DNA from: Fen-1254 sp963778945
GTDB taxonomy: Bacteria; Bacteroidota; Ignavibacteria; UBA10030
Direction: 5' to 3'
Assembly: GCA_963778945.1 (NCBI GenBank)
Contig: CAVZWL010000001.1
Coordinates: 1-64,000 of the forward strand
DNA length: 64,000 nt
The notes under the pieces: model-generated
Database searches by the model: none
Told to the model about the DNA's origin: nothing
Seen by the model: the letters and a program-made list of their open reading frames with translations, nothing else
Made by a program: the position numbers and the translations under genes
Part shown: in pieces, positions 57,508 through 64,000 of the stretch
Numbering within the stretch: position 1 is the stretch's first letter
How the letters are laid out: every line of letters starts with the position of its first letter

Positions 57508-59376
57508 ATGTCACACGTAAAACATGCAAATTTTGGTAGAAGAATCAGATTCTCTGTCTTAGCTGTTATGATCCTTACACAGCTCGTTATATTCGCTAAC
57601 GCGCAAGAAAAAACGGAAGCAAAAGGTGATACAACTGGTTATCAGAACTTCAATGTCCAGATATTTTGCTGTATTCAGGACGAGCAAAAAATGATAGCCG
57701 ATCCTCAATGGCTTGAAGAGAGCTGGAATTTAATTACCCGTTCCATCAAGGTTGAAAAAGTGTACGTTGAGACGTACAGGGATAATGAGATACTGCCGGA
57801 AGCAAATGTAAAGAAGCTCAAAAATTTCTTCGCCGCCAAAGGCGTCAAGGTGTCAGGCGGTATTATGGCGTCTGTCGCCGGTCCTCCCGGCGACCGTCTC
57901 AACGGGTTCTGCTACTCGAATCCCGCTGACAGGGAAAAATTCCGGAAAATTGTGGCGTATACTGCATCCCTTTTCGATGAAATTATTTTCGACGACCTGT
58001 TCATTTTCAACTGCCGGTGCGATTTATGTCAAAAGGCAAAAGGAAACTTAACCTGGGAAGAATATCGCCTGAAGGTTATGAAGGAGGTCGGTGAGAATCT
58101 TGTCGTCAAGAATGCCCGGAGTGTCAATCCGAAAATCCATCTCATTTTCAAACCGCCTAATTGGTATGAGCAATATCAGTTCTCAGGATACAACCTTGAA
58201 TCGCAGCCCAAAGTTTTTGATGAAATCTGGGCGGGCACTGAAACAAGGGATCCGGAAAATACCGTTCAGTACCTTCAACAATATCAAAGCTATGGCATCA
58301 TGCGTTACTTTGAACACATTAAGCCCGGTAAGTTTGGCGGCGGCTGGGTTGATGTCGGAGCCCGTCAAACGCTGAACCGGTATACTGAACAACTTGAGAA
58401 TACGTTGTTTGCCAAACCTAAGGCAATCATCCATTGGAGCTACGGAAGTTTGGTCGAGACAATAAATTCCACCGATGGGAAAACAAAAATGCTTAGTCCC
58501 ATTGCTGAGGTCGCCGGCTATACATTTGATAAATTAGACGCTTTTCTTGGAAAACTCGGGGAGCCGTACGGCGTGGCTGCATACAAACCCTATCATTCTT
58601 CGGGCGAAATGTATCTTCACAACTACGTCGGAATGGTCGGTGTGCCGATGGATTTATACCCGGAATTTCCTGATGACCGCGGGACAGTATTTCTTACCGA
58701 ACATGCGAAGTTCGATACTGAAATCGTCGCGAAGATTGTTAAACATCTGAACGAAGACAAAACGGTCATCATAACATCGGGACTTCTTAAGGCGTTACAA
58801 GGAAAGGGGATCGAGAAAATTTTGGATGTAGAGTACACAGGCCGGAAAGCATTGGTAAACCAGTTCACGTATCGGCGGTTCATGGATGAAGAGCCTGCAA
58901 ATATATATTTTTCCGACACTGAAATTCTTATTCCTGAATTGGCTTATGGACTGGTGACTACGGAGGAAATTATTCAGGCAATTTATAAAGGCAATAACCG
59001 CTATTCCATGCTTATGCAAGTCAGAGGATTGAAAAAAGGCAAATTATATGTTCTAACAATCCCTGAAAATTTCGACGATCTGTACCATCTCCCCAAGGAA
59101 GTACTTTCCCAGATCAGAAGAGTTATGATGGAGGAAATTCCGGTTTATCTTGACAGTCCAAGTCAAATATGTCTGTTCGTATACGACAATAACACATTTA
59201 TTGCCCAGTCATATCAGCCCTATCCGGCAAGATACAACATTGTGATTAAAAAAGCGGGTGCAAAATTATTCGATATTATATCAGGCCGGGAATTGAACGG
59301 CTCTGTGAACGGAGAGACGACGGTTTTCGAAGTGCTGCAGCAGCCTCGGACATATAATGTGTACAGGTTTGAATGA
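57508..59376 (+). CDS. Paralog of the CxCxxC TIM-barrel protein
   Basis: 622 residues, signal peptide (VIFANAQEK). Shares with the preceding gene the blocks FDEIIFDDLFIFNCRCDLCQKAKGN split by the same CxCxxC, FKPPNWYEQYQ, AGTETRDPENTVQYLQQYQSY, FGGGWVDVG, YKPYHSSGEMYLHNYVGM and VIITSGLLKALQGKGIEKI. The acidic residues and cysteines are the best conserved parts, hinting at an active or metal site. It diverges more in the last 150 residues. A relic of a further C-terminus like that of the first paralog lies just after this gene. Function inferred only from secretion and neighbours. Confidence 0.6.
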   Translation: MSHVKHANFGRRIRFSVLAVMILTQLVIFANAQEKTEAKGDTTGYQNFNVQIFCCIQDEQKMIADPQWLEESWNLITRSIKVEKVYVETYRDNEILPEANVKKLKNFFAAKGVKVSGGIMASVAGPPGDRLNGFCYSNPADREKFRKIVAYTASLFDEIIFDDLFIFNCRCDLCQKAKGNLTWEEYRLKVMKEVGENLVVKNARSVNPKIHLIFKPPNWYEQYQFSGYNLESQPKVFDEIWAGTETRDPENTVQYLQQYQSYGIMRYFEHIKPGKFGGGWVDVGARQTLNRYTEQLENTLFAKPKAIIHWSYGSLVETINSTDGKTKMLSPIAEVAGYTFDKLDAFLGKLGEPYGVAAYKPYHSSGEMYLHNYVGMVGVPMDLYPEFPDDRGTVFLTEHAKFDTEIVAKIVKHLNEDKTVIITSGLLKALQGKGIEKILDVEYTGRKALVNQFTYRRFMDEEPANIYFSDTEILIPELAYGLVTTEEIIQAIYKGNNRYSMLMQVRGLKKGKLYVLTIPENFDDLYHLPKEVLSQIRRVMMEEIPVYLDSPSQICLFVYDNNTFIAQSYQPYPARYNIVIKKAGAKLFDIISGRELNGSVNGETTVFEVLQQPRTYNVYRFE

Positions 59377-59386
59377 TCAAGAGCAG

Positions 59387-59490
59387 ACCGGCAAGCCAGA
59401 TAATATTCTGACCAGTGACGAAGTCACCATGAAAGTTTCTCTCAATGCCCGGATTTGGAGCAGGGAAAAAGAAAAAAAAGACATTCGATG
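59387..59490 (+). pseudogene. C-terminal relic of the 55565 gene
   Basis: ACCGGCAAGCCAGATAATAT and the next ~80 bp match 57317-57420, the C-terminus of the first paralog, without gaps at a constant offset of 2070 bp up to about 59473. It is nearly 75-80% identical but not part of a gene. This indicates that a tandem copy once stood here, or that unequal exchange replaced all but its tail. Confidence 0.7.
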
Positions 59491-59517
59491 CTATTATTTT
59501 TTTAAGAGGAATGAATC

Positions 59518-61143
59518 ATGAAAAAATATACGATCATCCTTCATCTTATCATTATCCAGATGCTTGTCATAAACGTTTGGTCTGCTCGGGGCCAGGACGG
59601 CAATGGTTCGATGCCGCAGATCATTGAGAAAAATGGACGTCATGCCCTTCTGGTAGACGGGCGGCCGTTCTTCATGCTGGGAGGGCAGGCGCATAACTCC
59701 AGCGGATGGCCCGGCATGCTGCCGCAAGTATGGTCGGCGGTTAAAACAATTCATGCCAACACTCTCGAAATTCCGATTTACTGGGAACAAATCGAGGCGC
59801 AGCCGGGGAAGTTCGATTTTTCACTTGTCGATACACTGTTAAAACAAGGACGCGAGCATAAGGTACATCTTGTTCTTCTGTGGTTTGCCACCTGGAAAAA
59901 CGGCAGCAATCATTATATGCCCGAATGGATGAAGCGCGATGCCGCGAAGTATCCAAATATTACAGGCCGGGACGGTCGACCTGTCGATTCTCCTTCGCCG
60001 CATACACAAGCCGCGATGGAAGCCGATGCAAAGGCGTTTGCAGCGGTCATGGGGTATCTGAAGCAGGCCGACCCGCAGCATACGGTTCTGATGGTTCAGG
60101 TGGAAAACGAATCCGGATCATGGAACAGTGTGCGGGATTATTCCGCAGCGGCTCAGAAACTTTTTGAGGGCAATGTGCCGGAAGAACTTCTCAAGCCGGA
60201 GATTCTCAAGGAGTTAAAAAGGCCTTTAAATTCAAGGGGAACCTGGCAGGAAGTATTCGGAAAAGATGCGGATGAATATTTTCATGCATGGTCGGTTGCC
60301 CGCTACGTAGGATATGTTGCTGCAGCGGGCAAAGCGGTGAATCCATTGCCTTTGTATGTCAATGCAGCGTTACGCGATCCGCTCACTAATCCCCCGGCAT
60401 CGACCTACGAAAGCGGCGGTCCTACGGATAATGTAATCCCGATCTGGAAAGCAGCTGCACCCGCTATAGATGTGCTGGCTCCGGACATCTATCTATCGGA
60501 AAGTGAGCAAGCGCTGAAGGTGATTGAATTGTACGATCGCCCCGATAACCCTTTATTCGTGCCGGAGACAGGATCGAACGGGGAATATGCGCGATACATG
60601 TATGAGGTGCTCGCACGCGGCGGTATTGGATTTTCACCATTTGGCATAGATGACAATGGACGGGGTGAGGGAGAAGCAGAAACCATGGCCCGACTTGCAC
60701 CATTAGCACAGGAATACGCCATGGCCGGTCCCATGATGAGGGAACTGGCGAATTGGAGTTTTGATGGAAATGTCAAAGCAGTTGTGGAACGTGAGGATCA
60801 CGCCGAACAGACCATTGACCTTGGTATGTGGCAAGCCGTAATATCATTCAGCGCCACAGGCGGACGCACAGTGCAAGCTAATGCTAAGCCGATCGGTAAA
60901 GCGATGGTGGTGCAGCTGGGTGAGAACGAATTTATACTTATTGGTAATCTCTGCCGCTTCACTTTTCGGCCTGCCGGCGCCAATGCCGGTAAAGCATGGC
61001 AATACCTGAAAGTTGAAGAGGGACAGTACGAGAACGGCACGTTCAAACTTTTACGCATTCGCAATGGCGACGAGACGGATTGGGGCGGACCGAGTTTCGG
61101 CGCCATACCGGCAGTATTGCATACCACGCTGGTTGCGCGATAA
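59518..61143 (+). CDS. GH35-like beta-galactosidase (DUF5597 type)
   Basis: 541 residues, signal peptide (VWSARGQD). TIM barrel: FFMLGGQAHNSSGWP, ANTLEIPIYWEQIEAQPG, VLLWFATWKNG, MVQVENESGSW with the acid/base Glu, and DNPLFVPETGSNGEYA with the nucleophile Glu. The C-terminal all-beta domain (TMARLAPLAQEYAMAGPMM onward) matches the DUF5597-type module of bacterial GH35/GH42-like enzymes. AGAGGAATG precedes the start. Fits the beta-galactose-releasing theme of the cluster. Confidence 0.82.
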   Translation: MKKYTIILHLIIIQMLVINVWSARGQDGNGSMPQIIEKNGRHALLVDGRPFFMLGGQAHNSSGWPGMLPQVWSAVKTIHANTLEIPIYWEQIEAQPGKFDFSLVDTLLKQGREHKVHLVLLWFATWKNGSNHYMPEWMKRDAAKYPNITGRDGRPVDSPSPHTQAAMEADAKAFAAVMGYLKQADPQHTVLMVQVENESGSWNSVRDYSAAAQKLFEGNVPEELLKPEILKELKRPLNSRGTWQEVFGKDADEYFHAWSVARYVGYVAAAGKAVNPLPLYVNAALRDPLTNPPASTYESGGPTDNVIPIWKAAAPAIDVLAPDIYLSESEQALKVIELYDRPDNPLFVPETGSNGEYARYMYEVLARGGIGFSPFGIDDNGRGEGEAETMARLAPLAQEYAMAGPMMRELANWSFDGNVKAVVEREDHAEQTIDLGMWQAVISFSATGGRTVQANAKPIGKAMVVQLGENEFILIGNLCRFTFRPAGANAGKAWQYLKVEEGQYENGTFKLLRIRNGDETDWGGPSFGAIPAVLHTTLVAR

Positions 61144-61314
61144 ATGCGTATCTGATATAGCAGAATGAAAATGTGAAAGCTTAAATAGGCAGGAGCGATA
61201 ATTTATCAAAATACTTTTTTCCTCGGAGTTGAAATGAATTGATATAGTTTGGAGCGATTTATGAATCATACGTTCATTCAAATTAATGCACAGATAATCT
61301 CATCGGAGGTCAAT

Positions 61315-63343
61315 ATGGCAAATTCCCAAAACGCATATCGGGCAATTCGTATTTTCAATATGCCGAAAAATATTCTGGCCGGACTCATTGTTGTATTTCT
61401 TCTGGGCTCATCAATACTTGCCGCAAAGAATAAAGACTTCGAGGTGAAGTCGCCGGACGGCGCTGTGATATTAAAGGTTGAAGCGGGCGCGAAACTCGAA
61501 TGGTCTGTACAGCTCAATGGGCAGCAGATTATTGCGCCTTCCGCACTTTCTATGATTTTGGAAGGTGGTGAAGTACTCGGTGATAATGCAATCATCAAAT
61601 CCACCAGCACGGAAAATATAAATACTAAGTTCGATGCCATAAATTATATAAAAGCAGTCATTCCCGACAATTACAATCAGTTGACAATCAATTGCAAAGG
61701 CGGTTACGGCCTCATCTTCAGGGTGTATAATGACGCGGTGGCGTACCGGTTTTTTACAAAGAAAGACGGAGAGATCATCGTCAAGAACGAAGAAGCTAAC
61801 TTCAATTTCACAGACGACGATAAAGCCTTTCTTCCATATATGTGGGATTATAGAGGAGGGAAAATATTCAATTCTTCTTTTGAAGCCCTCTACAGAGAAA
61901 TCAATATTTCCCAATTTTTAAAAGATTCATTAGCATTCCTTCCGGCCCTGGTCGATGTCGGCAATAATAAAAAGGTCGTCATTCTGGAAGCGGATCTGGA
62001 AGATTATCCGGGAATGTATCTGAATATCAATCAGACAGGCAAAGGATTTATGGGTGTGTATGCGCCGTATCCGCTGGAAGCGGAGTTGGGTGGATTTGGA
62101 GGCATTAATTATATTCCGACGAAAAGAGCGGACTACATTGCTAAGACCAGCGGCACGCGGAATTTCCCATGGTGTGCAATTGCTATCAGTCAAAGCGACA
62201 AGGAATTGCTCAATAACGATATAGTGCAAAAGCTGGCCTCACCGCCGAGAATAACCGATGTGTCGTGGATAGCCCCGGGTCAGGTTGCATGGGATTATTG
62301 GAATGAGCGGAATATTTCACACGTTGATTTTAAAGCCGGTCTTAACATGCCGACCTGCAAGTATTATATCGATTTTGCCGCCGCCAATAAAATGAAATAT
62401 GCTATCATTGAAGGCGCTTTGGAAATGGACCTGACCAAAATGTCTCCCAAAATTAATCTTCCGGAACTTATAGATTATGCTCGTCAAAAAGGTGTAGGCA
62501 TTATCACGTGGGCATCATGGTATCAGGCGACGTTACAAATGGATACGGTTTTCCCCCTGTATGCTAAAATGGGTCTGAAAGGATTTAAGATCGATTTTAT
62601 TGACCGCGACGATCAGGTAGCAGTGGAGTCTCTCTATAAAATTGCTCAGAAAGCAGCAGAATACCATTTGCTTGTCGATTTCCATGGAGCATTTAAGCCC
62701 ACGGGCTTGCAGCGGACGTATCCGAATGTCGTGGGCTATGAAGGCGTGAAAGGATTGGAAAATTATAAATGGGCTGTTGAAGATCAGCCGCGCTACATCG
62801 TGAGCATTCCGTATATACGCATGATGGCCGGTCCGATGGATTATACTCCCGGTGCAATGAGAAATGCCAATAAGGCGAATTTCCGGCCGATCAACGATAA
62901 TCCGATGAGTCAGGGAACCCGGTGCAGTCAATTGGCCATGTATGTTATGTTTGAGGCTCCGCTTCAAATGCTGGCGGATAATCCGACCGCATATTTGAGA
63001 GAGCAGGAGTGCACGGATTTTATCGTCAAAGTTCCGACGACATTCGACGAAACCGTTCCGTTAGATGGAAAAGTAGGAGAGTATGCAGCGGTTGCCCGCA
63101 AAAAGGGAGATACATGGTATGTGGGAGCCATGACCGATTGGGATGCACGAAATTTTACGCTTGATTTTTCGTTTCTGAGGAGCAGGAATATATCAAGCAA
63201 CGATTTTTAAAGACGGCGTCAATGCAGACCGCGACGGCACGGATTACAAAAAGGAAGTGATCAACATTTCATCGGGAGACAAGTTAAATATTCAACTTGC
63301 GCCCGGCGGCGGATGGGCTGCCAGATTGGAAAAAATAAAATAA
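61315..63343 (+). CDS. GH97 glycosidase, copy B, one frameshift
   Basis: About 676 residues. GGAGG lies 5 nt before ATG 61315; the N-terminal residues differ from copy A up to ILAGLIVVFLLGSS, after which the two are nearly identical in DNA. Between about 62245 and 62580 the copies diverge: here the barrel reads WDYWNERN and AIIEGALEMDLTKM where copy A has WDWWNDRN and IIIDGGWSPMLDLTKI. The nucleophile-position Asp427 (FKIDFIDRDD) is kept. Relative to copy A one extra base at about 63176 breaks the frame at FSFL; the rest, GVNADRDGTDY to GGGWAARLEK, continues in another frame to 63343. Confidence 0.82.
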
Positions 63344-63550
63344 TCGAGAGATTATGTCGGAAGACAAATAGAATTAATATAATGGTATAGAGAGATCAGG
63401 AGAACGTAACTCAGCGGCCGTGTTTTCCTCAATTTCGACATTGCAGGAATTCATTGTTGCGGGCATGCGCGCTCACTGCTGCAACGCAGCCGACTTTAGA
63501 ACGGACGACGAAACTTCTGTAAAATGCGAATAATTATTCCGTCACAATGC

Positions 63551-64000
63551 TTAATTCGGCACTCTGCAAATGGGAGATATAACACGTATTCCGATCTTAC
63601 CGGTTTTATTTGATGAACGAACTGTTGCAAGCAATTTACCGTGAAACGCCTTGCGAACATTTGTTTTAAACAAACCCGTGTAGTCTGTTTCGCCGTTGTC
63701 AAGTCCTGCAAATTCTCCTTCGCCGGAGACATTTACTGTTATATCGTTATCGGCATCAAATACATGGTTCCCATCTTTATCCAGGATCGAAATTTCGATA
63801 AGACCAAGATCCTCACCGTTTGCTTTTAATTTAGTCTTGAGAGGTTTTGCCGATATTTGGAATGCATCGCCAGCAGTTTTAAGAACATGTTCGGCAACTT
63901 TCTTATTCTTTCTATAACCAATAGCTTTTATAGTACCGGGTTGGAATTGAATTTTCCAGAGTGATTTATAGAGATTCATGTCGACGCTCTTTTTGCCGAG
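63551..64000 (-). CDS. GH2-type glycosidase C-terminal domain (partial)
   Basis: The frame is open to the right edge (LGKKSVD before the first Met at 63979). KANGEDLGLIEISILDKDG, VNVSGEGEFAGLDNGE and KAFHGKLLATVRSSNKTGKI are the Ig-like C-terminal domains found in Bacteroidota GH2 beta-galactosidases, as also seen near the ends of the enzymes at 38491 and 50553. The end RVISPICRVPN is atypical. Another frame reads SAELSIVTE before a stop, so one base is probably wrong near 63570. It is on the strand opposite to the rest of the cluster, convergent with GH97 copy B. Confidence 0.78.
   Translation of the reverse strand, partial: LGKKSVDMNLYKSLWKIQFQPGTIKAIGYRKNKKVAEHVLKTAGDAFQISAKPLKTKLKANGEDLGLIEISILDKDGNHVFDADNDITVNVSGEGEFAGLDNGETDYTGLFKTNVRKAFHGKLLATVRSSNKTGKIGIRVISPICRVPN

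Overview
The window looks like a chromosomal segment from a bacterium of the Bacteroidota/Chlorobiota/Ignavibacteriota assemblage. This is an inference from the gene repertoire (FecR-type protein, PKD-repeat surface protein, Porin_O_P porin, large secreted glycoside-hydrolase set), the outer-membrane and periplasmic signal peptides, and degenerate 7-bp tandem arrays at gene borders. No rRNA, tRNA, CRISPR array or transposase was seen.

Layout. 1-2002: the end of a b-type cytochrome membrane subunit and a split YeeE/YedE sulfur (thiosulfate-type) transporter whose second half carries a Cys-less rhodanese domain. 2140-5459: a 7-bp repeat array, a Pho-box promoter, a 49-residue membrane peptide, then GT4 glycosyltransferase, metallophosphoesterase and HAD phosphatase in one operon. 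5621-8351: a frameshifted six-hairpin glycosidase divergent from a second Pho-box/peptide unit. 8602-13600 (minus): pstS-pstC-pstA-pstB-pstB-phoU. 13887-14436: a duplicated copy of the 7798-8351 promoter/peptide unit. 14596-20286 (plus): phosphate-type porin and a second pstS-C-A-B-phoU set. 20548-29163: sensor kinase, FecR-domain protein and a 1578-residue PKD-repeat protein, apparently one operon. 29276-33729 (minus): ABC-F ATPase, D-2-hydroxyacid dehydrogenase, MFS exporter. 33993-64000: LacI regulator and a long plus-strand glycan-degradation cluster (GH105, two beta-propeller proteins, two GH2, GH28, DUF362, three GH97, nitroreductase, GH27, GH59, two unassigned TIM-barrel paralogs, GH35-like, and the tail of a third GH2 on the minus strand).

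How the genes work together. Five promoters share one architecture: four 11-bp direct repeats (TTAACA-type) with a -10-like hexamer starting exactly 48 bp after the start of the first repeat. They precede pstS of locus 1, the porin/pst locus 2, and three homologous single-TM peptides. This defines a phosphate-starvation regulon that also takes in a probable membrane glycolipid operon. The tandem PstB pair of locus 1 has complementary losses of catalytic motifs, which predicts a heterodimeric ATPase with one canonical and one degenerate site. The 33-64 kb cluster has the enzymes to strip beta- and alpha-galactose and unsaturated uronic acid from rhamnogalacturonan-I or arabinogalactan-like material, without a visible SusC/SusD pair.

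Caution. At least a dozen genes, mainly after 29 kb, are interrupted by clean one-base frameshifts, often repairable by a single base. Sequencing or assembly indels are the simplest cause, so frameshifted genes are mostly reported at full reconstructed extent.
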